From Sulfuritalea sp. (GTDB lineage Bacteria; Pseudomonadota; Gammaproteobacteria; Burkholderiales; Rhodocyclaceae), in NCBI GenBank assembly GCA_023229545.1, contig JALNZB010000009.1:29367-93366 (forward strand): a DNA stretch of 64,000 nt, given 5' to 3'. Position 1 is the stretch's first letter; every line of letters begins with the position of its first letter. Positions 27,238 to 35,892 of the stretch are shown piece after piece. The notes beneath the pieces were generated by a model. It was not told the origin of the DNA, made no database searches, and saw only the letters and a list, made by a program, of their open reading frames with translations. Made by a program: the position numbers and the translations under genes.

Positions 27238-28128
27238 ATGAAGAAATTAGCGATTGCCGTCTTTGCCGCCGTGCTTGGACTGGGTCTGATGGTTCCCGAG
27301 GCCGAAGCCGCGCGTTTTGGCGGCGGCAGGTCGTTCGGCATGCAGCGCCAGGCGCGGCCCGCACCGACGGCGCCGACCACCGCCGGCAAGCCGGCCGCTG
27401 CTCCGGCGGCGGCTACGGCCCCCGCCGCCGCCGCAAAACCGGCGGGCATGAGCCGCTTCCTCGGGCCTTTGGCCGGCCTCGCCGCCGGTCTGGGCATCGC
27501 CGCGCTGCTGTCGCACTTCGGCATGGGTGAAGGCATGGCCAACATGCTGCTGATCCTGGCGCTGGTGATGGCGGCGGTGTTCGTCGTGCGCTGGCTGATG
27601 AGCAAGCGCGCTCCCGCATCCGGCATGCAGTACGCGGGCGCGGACAATGTTCGACCGGGAAACTTCAATCCGGCGCCAGCCCGATTCGAGGCCACAGGAG
27701 TTCCCGGAGGGACGCACGGCGCTGGCGCTACGGCGGCAGGTAGCGTCGCGGCGAACATTCCCACCGATTTCGACGTGGAGGGTTTCGTCCGTCAGGCCAA
27801 GCTAAGCTTCGTGCGCCTGCAGGCGGCCAATGATCGCGGCGACATGGACGACATTCGCGAATTCACCACGCCCGAGATGTTCGCCGAGATCAAGATGCAG
27901 CTTCAGGAACGCGGCGGTCGCGCCCAGGAAACCGATGTCATGCAGTTGAACGCCGAGCTGCTGGAAGTGGTGACCGAGGCCAATCGCCACATCGCCAGCG
28001 TGCATTTCTCCGGCCAGTTGCGCGAAGAAGCCAATGCCGCGCCGGAAGCCTTCAGCGAAGTCTGGCACCTGGCCAAGCCGGTCGACGGCAGCCGCGGCTG
28101 GAACGTGGCCGGCATTCAGCAAACCTGA
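27238..28128 (+). CDS. Tim44-like domain membrane protein
   Basis: A 296-residue protein. The ATG at 27238 is preferred over the GTG two codons earlier by its GGAG site. It has a signal peptide (residues 1-22, ending EAEAA), a low-complexity proline/alanine linker (around 45-75), two hydrophobic helices (SRFLGPLAGLAAGLGIAALL; NMLLILALVMAAVFVVRWLM) and a C-terminal Tim44/MRPL45-like domain (DVEGFVRQAKLSFVRLQAAN to the end, with EVWHLAKPVDGSRGWNVAGI). Such proteins are widespread next to ubiE/ubiJ in betaproteobacteria; the role is unknown. Confidence 0.85.
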   Translation: MKKLAIAVFAAVLGLGLMVPEAEAARFGGGRSFGMQRQARPAPTAPTTAGKPAAAPAAATAPAAAAKPAGMSRFLGPLAGLAAGLGIAALLSHFGMGEGMANMLLILALVMAAVFVVRWLMSKRAPASGMQYAGADNVRPGNFNPAPARFEATGVPGGTHGAGATAAGSVAANIPTDFDVEGFVRQAKLSFVRLQAANDRGDMDDIREFTTPEMFAEIKMQLQERGGRAQETDVMQLNAELLEVVTEANRHIASVHFSGQLREEANAAPEAFSEVWHLAKPVDGSRGWNVAGIQQT

Positions 28129-28136
28129 TTTTTCGC

Positions 28137-28727
28137 ATGCAAGCCCTGCCCGCGCCGCTTCTGGCGGCGATCAATCACCTGCTCGGGCAGGCCACTTGGG
28201 CGCGCGAAAAACTCATGCCGTTTGCCGGACACGCCGCGCAGATCAGGCTGCCGCCTTTTGAGGCGGCTTTTTTGATTGGCGAGGATGGCTGCATTGCCAC
28301 GACCGAGCCTACGACTACGGCTGAAGTCGAACCGGAAGTCAGTATTTCGCTGCCGGCGGCAACGCCCTTGCTGGCATTGCAAGGCAAGGATGCGGTGATG
28401 CGCGCGGCGCGCATCGAGGGTTCCGCCGAATTTGCCGAGGCGCTGGGTTTCGTGATTCGCAATCTGCGCTGGGACGCCGAGGAAGACTTGTCGAAGATCG
28501 TCGGCGACATCGCGGCGCACCGCATCGTGGCCGGCGCGCGCGACCTTGCGGGCTGGCAGCGACGAGCCGCCTTGAACCTCGCCGAGAATCTCGCCGAATA
28601 CTTCACCGAGGAGCAGCCCCTGATCGCGCGCCGTGCCGCCATCGCCGACTTTTCGGCCGAAGTCGTCCGCCTGCGCGACGACGTGGCGCGACTGGAGCAG
28701 CGGCTGGAGAAACTTTCGGCGGTCTGA
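28137..28727 (+). CDS. ubiJ: ubiquinone biosynthesis accessory protein UbiJ (SCP2 domain)
   Basis: A 196-residue SCP2-type lipid-binding protein. The N-terminal half is the SCP2 fold (AAQIRLPPFEAAFLIGEDG; LLALQGKDAVMRAARIEGSA); WDAEEDLSKIVGDIAAHRI is the UbiJ signature. The C-terminus ends in a coiled coil (VRLRDDVARLEQRLEKLS). UbiJ organises the soluble ubiquinone-synthesis complex and binds lipid intermediates. It is close behind ubiE and the Tim44-like gene, but ubiB, its usual downstream neighbour, is absent; the next gene is on the other strand. Confidence 0.88.
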   Translation: MQALPAPLLAAINHLLGQATWAREKLMPFAGHAAQIRLPPFEAAFLIGEDGCIATTEPTTTAEVEPEVSISLPAATPLLALQGKDAVMRAARIEGSAEFAEALGFVIRNLRWDAEEDLSKIVGDIAAHRIVAGARDLAGWQRRAALNLAENLAEYFTEEQPLIARRAAIADFSAEVVRLRDDVARLEQRLEKLSAV

Positions 28728-28736
28728 GCTTGCGGC

Positions 28737-29267
28737 TCAGGCAGCGAGGGCGATGCGGTAGCCTGCGGGCCGGGCGACGGCAAGCGCCAACATCCGCTCG
28801 TAGATTTCCGCCGGCGGTGTTCCCTTGGCCTTTTCAAGCTCGTACAAGGCTATGCGCGTCATGCGCGCCTGCTCCATCTCGGACTGAATCTTTGGAATGT
28901 TGGCCGCGTTGCTCGCCGGTGAAGTTCCGCTGACGTACAGGGATGTCGCCAGATCGCTGTAGGCGGCGGGCGGCGCTATGATGACTTCGCGGCGATAGGC
29001 AATTTCGTGGGCCATTCTGGCGGCAAGCTCCGCATCCTCGCGAACGGCGCTGAGCGTGGTCGCCTGCTCTTGCTCAAGCTCTGCGGCACGTTGCAGTTGG
29101 CGAATGCCCTCGGCGCTGATGCTGACACGGTCCGTCGATGGCGACGACTCGACCGGTTCCCCGGCTGCTTTGCCTGGCGGCAAAGGAGGGGAAATACTTG
29201 CCGGCGTGGCGGCAGATTGTGGTCCAAACGAATCCAGAGACCGCGCCAAATCCACCAGACTGACCAT
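28737..29267 (-). CDS. hypothetical protein
   Basis: A 176-residue protein when started at MVSLVDLARSLDSFG; a longer form would begin 13 codons earlier without support. There is no signal peptide or membrane helix. A low-complexity proline/serine linker (ASISPPLPPGKAAGEPVESS) is followed by DRVSISAEGIRQLQRAAELE, a helical part that somewhat recalls the D-R-V-x-I-S motif of FlgM-like or flagellar-associated proteins, but this is weak. The C-terminal half has IPKIQSEMEQARMTRIALYE. It is alone between convergent ubiJ and the efflux operon end. Confidence 0.55.
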   Translation of the reverse strand: MVSLVDLARSLDSFGPQSAATPASISPPLPPGKAAGEPVESSPSTDRVSISAEGIRQLQRAAELEQEQATTLSAVREDAELAARMAHEIAYRREVIIAPPAAYSDLATSLYVSGTSPASNAANIPKIQSEMEQARMTRIALYELEKAKGTPPAEIYERMLALAVARPAGYRIALAA

Positions 29268-29337
29268 CGAACACCCCACAACACACAAGTGTCCGATGCA
29301 TTGCAAACATCAGGCCAGCACGCCTACATGGGCGGCG

Positions 29338-30750
29338 TCACTCCTTCGGGCGGTCGCCCTCCGCGCTCGCCCCCAGTGCCTTGTAGAAACTCGCCGCCGT
29401 CGACAGCCACTGCCGCCGTACCGTCAGCGCCGACTGTTGCGCGGCGAAGTGTTCGCGCTGGGCGTCGAGCAGTTCGAGGTGGCTGGAAACGCCGGCCTTG
29501 TAGCGCGCCTCGACCAACACCAGGCGCCGGCTCTGCGCCGTGACGTTGTCTTCCTGCGCCTGCAACTGCTCGGCGAGCTGACTGCGCGCGGCGAGCAGAT
29601 CGGCGATTTCCCGAAATGCCTGCTGGATGGTCTTTTCATACTCGGCCACGGCGATGTTCTTGCGCGCCCTGGCCAGGTCGACGTTGTCGGCGATGCGCCC
29701 GGCATCGAACAGGGGTAAACGCAGGGCCGGAACAAAGCTCCAGGCGCCGCTGCCGCCGCTGAACAGACCGGAAAGACCGGCACTGGCGGTGCCAGCGGCG
29801 GCGGTCAGCACGATCTTCGGCAGGAAGGCGGCACGCGCGGCGCCGATATTGGCATTGGCGGCGATGAGTTTTTGCTCGGCGGCAAGAATATCGGGGCGGA
29901 CCAGCAGAATTTCCGCGGGCAGATCCACGGCGACATCGGCGATCAAGCCGGGCTGCGCCAGCTTGCCGCCGTCCGCCAGTGCGGGCGATGCGCCGACCAG
30001 CAGGCGCAAGGCGTTTTCGGCAGCGGCATGGCTGCGCGTCAGATTGGCGGTTTCGGCGCGCGCCGTCTGGAAGGCGCCGTCGGCTTGCAGGGTGTCGAGA
30101 TCGCCGGCCAGACCGACATCGCGCCGACGTGCGATCAGCATGCGGGTTTCTTCCCGGCTTTTCATGGTGGCCTGTGCCAGGTCGCGGCGCTCGCCCAGTT
30201 CCAGCAGGCTGAGCCAGGCGTTGGCCACGTCGGCGATCAGCGACAAACGGAAGGCCTGCCGCGCGTAGTCGCTGGCGAGGAAATTGGCGCGTCCGGCGTC
30301 GTCGAGACTTTTCACCCGGCCCCAGAAATCCAGCTCGAACGACGCCACGGCCAAATTGACGTCGTAGCGCTGGCTGTTCAACTGGCGACCGGCGCCGGAC
30401 AGGTCGGCTGGGGTCAGCGAAGCGGCGCGCTGGGCGGCCAGATCCACGGTCGGGAAACGCTCGGCGCGGGCGATGCCGGCCAGTGCGCGGGCCTCATCGA
30501 CGCGCGCCACGGCGATGCGCAGATCGCGGTTGTGTTCCAGCGCGGCGGCGATCAGCGCTTGCAGGCGCGGATCGGGGAAAAACGCGCGCCAGTCAGTCGT
30601 CATCGCCGCGCTTTTCGCCGTACCGTCAGCGCCGACTCTTGCCGCTGTCGGCCATGAGGTAGGCACCGGCGCCTCGGGACGCTGGTAGTCCGGCGTGAAC
30701 GAGCAGCCGGCCATGGCCAGAGTGATGAGCAGAGGAAGAGTTTTACGCAT
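29338..30750 (-). CDS. RND efflux outer membrane lipoprotein (NodT/OprM family)
   Basis: A 470-residue outer membrane channel. The start MRKTLPLLITLAMAG gives a signal peptide with lipobox MAGC and has a GGAG site seven bases upstream; the frame extends further but overlaps the pump gene. OEP repeats are clear (ALEHNRDLRIAVARVDEARA; SFELDFWGRVKSLDDAGRAN; LVRPDILAAEQKLIAANANI; RYKAGVSSHLELLDAQREHF). It completes the tripartite pump with the two upstream genes. Two copies of the dispersed repeat lie in frame: one in the linker after the signal ([15 protein letters not shown]) and one near the C-terminus. Confidence 0.92.
   Translation of the reverse strand: MRKTLPLLITLAMAGCSFTPDYQRPEAPVPTSWPTAARVGADGTAKSAAMTTDWRAFFPDPRLQALIAAALEHNRDLRIAVARVDEARALAGIARAERFPTVDLAAQRAASLTPADLSGAGRQLNSQRYDVNLAVASFELDFWGRVKSLDDAGRANFLASDYARQAFRLSLIADVANAWLSLLELGERRDLAQATMKSREETRMLIARRRDVGLAGDLDTLQADGAFQTARAETANLTRSHAAAENALRLLVGASPALADGGKLAQPGLIADVAVDLPAEILLVRPDILAAEQKLIAANANIGAARAAFLPKIVLTAAAGTASAGLSGLFSGGSGAWSFVPALRLPLFDAGRIADNVDLARARKNIAVAEYEKTIQQAFREIADLLAARSQLAEQLQAQEDNVTAQSRRLVLVEARYKAGVSSHLELLDAQREHFAAQQSALTVRRQWLSTAASFYKALGASAEGDRPKE
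29414..29435 (-). repeat. dispersed 22-bp repeat, copy 6 (in coding sequence)
   Basis: Minus-strand copy (centre GCTGACGGTA), full match, near the 3' end of the outer membrane channel gene, read in the frame that gives SALTVRRQ. Confidence 0.8.
30616..30637 (-). repeat. dispersed 22-bp repeat, copy 7 (in coding sequence)
   Basis: Identical to copy 6 over all 22 bases, in the 5' part of the same gene and the same orientation, read in another frame as RVGADGTA. Confidence 0.85.
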
Positions 30751-33700
30751 CATGCTTCTCCTCATGGTGGCGTGCATGACCGGGGAAGATGCGGCGCACC
30801 ACCACGAAAAACACCGGCACCAGAAAGACCGCCAGCGCCGTGGCGGCAAACATGCCGCCGATCACGCCGGTGCCGAGGGCGTGGCGGCTGTTGGCGCCGG
30901 CGCCGCTGGAAACCGCCAGTGGCAGCACGCCGAACATGAAGGCAATCGAGGTCATCAGGATCGGCCGGAAGCGCAGGCGGCAGGCTTCGAGCGTGGCTTC
31001 GATGAGGTCCTTGCCCTGCTCCTGCAACTCGCGGGCGAACTCGATGATGAGGATGGCATTCTTCGCCGAAAGTCCGATGATGGCGATCAGGCCGACCTTG
31101 AAATACACATCGTTGGGCAAGCCGCGCAGGTGGACGGCCAGCACAGCGCCGAAGATGCCCAGCGGCACCACCAGCATCACCGCAAAGGGAATCGACCAGC
31201 TCTCGTACAACGCGGCGAGGCAGAGGAAGACCACGATCAGCGAGACAGCGAAAAGGAAGGGCGCCTGGGTGCCGGAGAGCCGCTCCTCGTAGGAACTGCC
31301 CGACCACTCGAAGCCGATGCCGGGCGGCAGTTTGCCGGCCACCTCCTCCATCGCCGCCAGTGCGTCGCCGCTCGAACGACCGGGCGCCGGACTGCCGGCA
31401 ATCTTCATCGCGGGCAGTCCGTTGTAGCGGTCGAGCTTGGGACTGCCGACGATCCACTGCGCGGTGGCGATCTCGGCGAGCGGAATCATGTCGCCGCGCG
31501 CATTCTTGATCGGCAGCCGCAGCAAGTCTTCCGGCGTGCGCCGGGTCTCGGACTCGGCCTGCATTTGCACGCGCAGGATGCGGCCCTGGCGCACGAAGTC
31601 GTTGATGTAGGCCGTCCCCAGGGTCGCTTGCAGGGTGTCGTTGAGGTCGCCCAGGTCGATGCCCAGCGCCCGCGCCTTGGCCCGGTCGATGTTGAGGAAG
31701 ACCTGCGGACCGGCTTCCTGCCCTTCCGGTCGCACGCCGGCCAGCGCCGGATTCTGACCGGCGAGGCCCAGCGCCATGTTGCGCGCTTCAAGCAGCTTGT
31801 CGCGGCCCAGGCCGCCGCGATCCTGCAGGCGAAAATCGAAGCCGCCGACCGCCGCCAGTTCGGGAATCGGCGGCACGTTGATGGCGAAGATCATCGCCTG
31901 CTTGATGCGGAAGAAGGTCATGTTGGCGCGTTGCACGAGTGACTCCGCACTGTTTTCCTTGTTCGGTCGCTCGTCCCAGCTCTTGAGGCGGACGAATGAA
32001 ATCGCCGCGTTCTGGCCGCGACCGAAGAAGGAAAAGCCGAGCACGCCGATGACGTGGGCGACTTCCTTCTGCGCCATGTAGTGCTGCTCGACGGTGCTGA
32101 GCACTTCGAGGCTGCGCTCGCGCGTCGCGCCCGAAGGTAGCTGGATGATGCTGAGGAAGTAGCCCTGGTCTTCGCTGGGCAGGAAGCTGCCCGGCAGTTT
32201 GGTGAACAACCAGCCGGTGGCGGCCAGGATGGCGGCATAGAGGATGAGCCAGCGCCCGGGCTTGCCCAGGATGCGACGCGTGGCGCCGATGTAGCGACGC
32301 ACGGTGGCGGCGAAGAAGCGGTTCCACCAGCCGAAGAAGCCGGTCGAGGGCAACAGGTCCTTGTCACCGGGTTCATGCTTGAGCAGCGTCGCGCAAAGCG
32401 CCGGCGTCAAGGTCAGCGCCATCAGGGCCGAGAAACCCATGGTCAGGATCAGCGTCACCGCAAACTGGCGGTAAATCGCCCCCACCGCGCCGCCGAAGAA
32501 AATCAGGGGCACGAATACCGCTGTCAGCACCACGGTGATGGCGATGATGGCATTGATGATCTGGCCCATGGCCTTGCGCGTCGCATCGCGCGGACTCAGA
32601 CCTTCCTCGCTCATGATCCGCTCGACGTTCTCGATCACGACAATGGCATCGTCCACGACGATGGCGATGGCCAGCACCATGGCAAACAGGGTCAGCACGT
32701 TGATCGAATAGCCGAGCAGATACAGGCCGATCAGGGAACCGAGCAGCGACACCGGCACGACGACCGTCGGAATGAAGGTGGCGCGCAGGTTCTCCAGAAA
32801 CAGGTACATCACCAGCACCACCAGGATCATGGCCTCGATCAATGTTATGACCACTTCGCGGATGGAAATGTCGACGAAGGTCGAGGTGTCGTAGGGAATC
32901 ATCCAGGAGACCCCTTTGGGGAAATACCTGGCCAGTTCCGTCATCCTGGCATTGACGGCCTTGGCCGTGTCGAGCGCGTTGGCGCCCGGCGCCATGCGCA
33001 CGGCAATCGCGGCGGTGGGCTGGCCATCGACACGGGCGGCAACCGAATAATCCTGCGCGCCGAGTTCGACGCGGGCAACGTCCTTGACGCGCACCGTGGC
33101 GCCGCGCCCATCGCTCCTGATGATGACGTTGCCAAATTCCTCGGGGGTGGACAAGCGGCCTTGCGTGATGATGGTGGCGGCGTATTCCTGGCCGGGCACC
33201 GCCGGAATCTGGCCGAGTTCGCCGGTGGCGATCTGGGCGTTCTGCGCGCGCACCGCTTTCGCCACGTCGGCCGGGGTCAGGCCGAAGGCTTGCAGGCGCT
33301 CCGGCTTGATCCACAGCCGCATCGAATACTCGGTGCCGAACATCAGGGCTTCGCCCACGCCCGGCGTGCGGCGCAGGCTCTCCAGCACGTTGGCGGCGGC
33401 GTAGCTGCCAAGCGCGACATTGTCCAGCGTCTTGTCCGGCGAAAACAGCGACACGATCATCAGGAAGTTGCGCGCCGACTTGGTTACCGTGATGCCGAGC
33501 CGTCGCGCTTCTTCGGGCAGGCGCGGTTCGGCGCGCTTGATGCGATTCTGCGTTTCCACCGAAGCAAGGTCGAGATTGGTCCCCGCATTGAAACTCAGGG
33601 TGATGGTGCCGATGTTCTGCTCGGAAGCCGAATCCATGTAGAGCAGGTTTTCGATGCCGTTCAGTTCCTGTTCGATCAGCGCGACTGCGGTTTCCTCCAC

Positions 33701-33871
33701 CACCTTGGCCGAAGCGCCGGGGTAGGTAACGGTAATCGCCAGCGCCGGCGGCGCTACCGAGGGATAGCTCGCCACTGGCAACTGGCGCAGCGCGAGCACC
33801 CCGCCGAGCACGATGATGATGGCGATGACCCAGGCGAAGATGGGCCGATCAATGAAGAATCTTGGGATCAT
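30743..33871 (-). CDS. RND multidrug efflux transporter, inner membrane pump (HAE1, AcrB/MexB-like)
   Basis: A 1042-residue proton-driven pump. It opens MIPRFFIDRPIFAWVIAIII, the standard HAE1 start. The proton-relay acids are present in TM4 (MVLAIAIVVDDAIVVIENVE), along with the Lys/Thr-bearing later helices and the second-half repeat (GLIAIIGLSAKNAILIIEFA). The large periplasmic loops match AcrB in size. Gene order regulator, fusion protein, pump, channel is complete. The pump ATG lies three bases after the fusion-protein stop and its own stop overlaps the channel start. Confidence 0.95.
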   Translation of the reverse strand: MIPRFFIDRPIFAWVIAIIIVLGGVLALRQLPVASYPSVAPPALAITVTYPGASAKVVEETAVALIEQELNGIENLLYMDSASEQNIGTITLSFNAGTNLDLASVETQNRIKRAEPRLPEEARRLGITVTKSARNFLMIVSLFSPDKTLDNVALGSYAAANVLESLRRTPGVGEALMFGTEYSMRLWIKPERLQAFGLTPADVAKAVRAQNAQIATGELGQIPAVPGQEYAATIITQGRLSTPEEFGNVIIRSDGRGATVRVKDVARVELGAQDYSVAARVDGQPTAAIAVRMAPGANALDTAKAVNARMTELARYFPKGVSWMIPYDTSTFVDISIREVVITLIEAMILVVLVMYLFLENLRATFIPTVVVPVSLLGSLIGLYLLGYSINVLTLFAMVLAIAIVVDDAIVVIENVERIMSEEGLSPRDATRKAMGQIINAIIAITVVLTAVFVPLIFFGGAVGAIYRQFAVTLILTMGFSALMALTLTPALCATLLKHEPGDKDLLPSTGFFGWWNRFFAATVRRYIGATRRILGKPGRWLILYAAILAATGWLFTKLPGSFLPSEDQGYFLSIIQLPSGATRERSLEVLSTVEQHYMAQKEVAHVIGVLGFSFFGRGQNAAISFVRLKSWDERPNKENSAESLVQRANMTFFRIKQAMIFAINVPPIPELAAVGGFDFRLQDRGGLGRDKLLEARNMALGLAGQNPALAGVRPEGQEAGPQVFLNIDRAKARALGIDLGDLNDTLQATLGTAYINDFVRQGRILRVQMQAESETRRTPEDLLRLPIKNARGDMIPLAEIATAQWIVGSPKLDRYNGLPAMKIAGSPAPGRSSGDALAAMEEVAGKLPPGIGFEWSGSSYEERLSGTQAPFLFAVSLIVVFLCLAALYESWSIPFAVMLVVPLGIFGAVLAVHLRGLPNDVYFKVGLIAIIGLSAKNAILIIEFARELQEQGKDLIEATLEACRLRFRPILMTSIAFMFGVLPLAVSSGAGANSRHALGTGVIGGMFAATALAVFLVPVFFVVVRRIFPGHARHHEEKHDA

Positions 33872-33874
33872 GGC

Positions 33875-35038
33875 TTACTTCTTTTCTTCGCTGGGCTTCG
33901 CGGTGGGCGCAGGCGGCTTCCCGGTCGGCGGCGGTGCGAGAAGCGGCGCGCCTGGGGTCCAGGGCACCGGTTTCACCACGGCTCCCGGTCTCGCCTTCTG
34001 CAATCCATTGACGATCACCTGTTCGCCACCCTTGAGACCCTCGCTGACAATGAAGTCGCCGCCGGACATGGCGACCGTATTGATCGGACGCGGCGCCACC
34101 TTGCCTTCGCCATCGACAATCATCACGAATTGCCCCTGAGCGCCCCCCTGCACCGCGCGCTGCGGCACACGTATTGCGGCGTCGAGCTGCGCCTGCGGGA
34201 AACGCACGCGGACGAAGGTGCCAGGCAGCAGGTCGCGGCGCGGATTGGGAAATTCGGCGCGCAGGATGACCGCGCCACTGTTCGGATCGACTGCCAGATC
34301 GGTGAACTGGAGGCGACCCTTTTCAGGATAGATCGAGCCATCTTCCAGTACCAGTTCTACCTTTGCGGAGTCTGCTTTCTTCTGCTTTCCGGCCTTGACC
34401 GCCTGCTGGAGTTGCAGCAGGTCGGAATAGGACTGGGTGAATTCGACGCGGATCGGGTCGAGTTGTTCGATGGTCACCAGATGCGTTGCTTCGCCCTTGC
34501 CCACCAGCGCGCCCTCGGTCACCAGGGCGCGGCCGATACGGCCGGAAATCGGCGCTGGCGGCACGGCGTTTTCGAGATCGAGCCGAGCTTTGGCCAGTGT
34601 CGCCTCGGCCTGCTTGTAGCGCGCCTGGGCGGCATCGAATTCCTGCTGGCTGACGGCCTTGATGTCGAGCAGGGGCTTGTAGCGGTCGAACGTGGCTTTT
34701 GCCGCAGCGAGGTCGGCCTCGGCTGCGGCGGCCTGCGTCTGGTAGGTGCGGGCGTCGATCTGGAACAGCGGCGTGCCGGCGGCGACGTCGGTTCCCTCGA
34801 CGAACAGTCGCTTTTCCACCACGCCTTCGACGCGAGCCCTCACTTGCGCGGAGCGAACCGCCTGCAGTCGACCAGGCAGGTCCTGCGTGATGGTCGCACT
34901 CCCCGGGGCGATGGCAATCACGTCCACTTCGGCGGGTGGCATGCCGGCACCGGGTCCAGCGCCCGGCGGGCCCTTCTTGTCGCCATCGCCACAGGCGGTC
35001 AGAAGTGCAAGCAGCAGCAAAGGGGCGGTTGTTCTCAT
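33875..35038 (-). CDS. RND efflux membrane fusion protein (AcrA/MexA-like)
   Basis: A 387-residue periplasmic lipoprotein. The start MRTTAPLLLLALLTAC gives lipobox LLTAC and overlaps the tetR stop as ATGA. The fusion-protein pattern is clear: a lipoyl half (LPGRLQAVRSAQVRARVEGV), a coiled-coil hairpin (EADLAAAKATFDRYKPLLDI), the second lipoyl half (APISGRIGRALVTEGALVGK), and beta-barrel parts (LLPGTFVRVRFPQ; IRVPQRAVQGG). The C-terminus is a proline-rich tail ending PSEEKK. It links the pump to the outer membrane channel. Confidence 0.93.
   Translation of the reverse strand: MRTTAPLLLLALLTACGDGDKKGPPGAGPGAGMPPAEVDVIAIAPGSATITQDLPGRLQAVRSAQVRARVEGVVEKRLFVEGTDVAAGTPLFQIDARTYQTQAAAAEADLAAAKATFDRYKPLLDIKAVSQQEFDAAQARYKQAEATLAKARLDLENAVPPAPISGRIGRALVTEGALVGKGEATHLVTIEQLDPIRVEFTQSYSDLLQLQQAVKAGKQKKADSAKVELVLEDGSIYPEKGRLQFTDLAVDPNSGAVILRAEFPNPRRDLLPGTFVRVRFPQAQLDAAIRVPQRAVQGGAQGQFVMIVDGEGKVAPRPINTVAMSGGDFIVSEGLKGGEQVIVNGLQKARPGAVVKPVPWTPGAPLLAPPPTGKPPAPTAKPSEEKK
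34547..34568 (+). repeat. dispersed 22-bp repeat, degenerate copy (in coding sequence)
   Basis: Differs from the family at position 2 (A for G); it lies in the fusion-protein gene, where the opposite strand encodes AVPPAPIS just before the conserved GRIG. It could be a decayed copy or chance. Confidence 0.4.
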
Positions 35039-35676
35039 GAGGTGCTCCGTTGAGAGGTGGTGGTGGCAAACCGGGATGGGTCGGGCGCGAAAGCGCGCAG
35101 GTAACAATCAATGATCTCACCGACAAGCGTCGGATCGGGTTCTGGCGACGGGTCGCCCGAGAAAAGATAATGAATGCGGTCGGCGCCAACCAGCATGGAA
35201 AGCAGCATGGTGGTGGCAAAGTCGGGTTTGGCGCGACGTAGCTCGCCTCGCTCCATCGCCGCCTCAAGAATCGTGCGCAGCCGGGCTGCGGTCTGGGCCG
35301 GCCCGGTACGGTAGAAGTTGGTCACCAGTTCCGGAAAGTGCGCCGTTTCGGCAACAATGGCGCGAAAGAAGCCAAGTCCCTCCGCGCTCAGCAACTTGCC
35401 GCGATAGGCAAGACCAAAGCGGAGCAAGCGCTCACGCAGCGTCTGTCCCTCATCACCCAAGGTCACCAGTAGCGCGGCGATCGCTTGGCGAACGACCTCG
35501 CCAAATAGGTCTGCCTTCCGCGGGAAGTGGTTGTAGAGCGTCTGGCGAGCGACTCCGGCGCGAACCGCGACGCGTTCAACGCTCGCTCGATAGCCTTCCT
35601 CAACAAAGACCTCGGTCGCCGCCTGGATCAGACGGGAGCGGCAATCGGTGGGGTCGAGATCGGGAGGCAGCGTCAT
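35035..35676 (-). CDS. TetR family repressor of the RND operon
   Basis: A 213-residue TetR-type regulator. The N-terminal helix-turn-helix is LIQAATEVFVEEGYRASVER followed by VAVRAGVARQTLYNHFPRKADLF. The C-terminal part has the TetR_C pattern of AcrR/AefR-like proteins (FFRAIVAETAHFPELVTNFY). The reading frame is open far upstream, but MTLPPDLDP is the natural start next to a quasi-palindromic operator. It is first in the efflux operon and overlaps the fusion-protein gene, so it probably represses itself and the pump until an inducer binds. Confidence 0.92.
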   Translation of the reverse strand: MTLPPDLDPTDCRSRLIQAATEVFVEEGYRASVERVAVRAGVARQTLYNHFPRKADLFGEVVRQAIAALLVTLGDEGQTLRERLLRFGLAYRGKLLSAEGLGFFRAIVAETAHFPELVTNFYRTGPAQTAARLRTILEAAMERGELRRAKPDFATTMLLSMLVGADRIHYLFSGDPSPEPDPTLVGEIIDCYLRAFAPDPSRFATTTSQRSTS

Positions 35677-35691
35677 TGGGATAACAAACTG

Positions 35692-35708
35692 GACTGGACC
35701 GTACAGTC
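35692..35708. promoter_or_regulatory. probable TetR operator
   Basis: GACTG-N7-CAGTC (35692-35708) overlaps the 12-base quasi-palindrome GACCGTACAGTC (35697-35708), 16-32 bases upstream of the tetR start. A TTGACT (minus strand, 35719-35714) is close and could be the -35. Position and symmetry fit autoregulation of the efflux operon. Confidence 0.5.
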
Positions 35709-35811
35709 TAGCGCAGTCAATTCCCAAGGGCAACCCGTGAACAGAACAACTTCGCATTCCCTTGAGATGGCAGAATCCCGCATCGAAAACTTCTCGACAA
35801 CACAGCCCAGG

Positions 35812-35833
35812 AGTCGGCGCCGACGGTACGGCG
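35812..35833 (+). repeat. dispersed 22-bp repeat, copy 8
   Basis: Full consensus match (centre GCCGACGGTA) with a perfect internal palindrome GTCGGCGCCGAC, about 60 bases before the glycosyltransferase-like gene. Confidence 0.8.
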
Positions 35834-35892
35834 AATTGCTTCGACCACGACTTGTAACGAAGCTTCAGCGCTGGCAAACGGAGTGAACTCGC

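Noticed and set aside
32375..35053. An 892-codon plus-strand frame
   Set aside because: It is antisense to the RND pump and fusion-protein genes; composition is that of a shadow frame in GC-rich DNA (His/Arg/Gly/Gln-rich).
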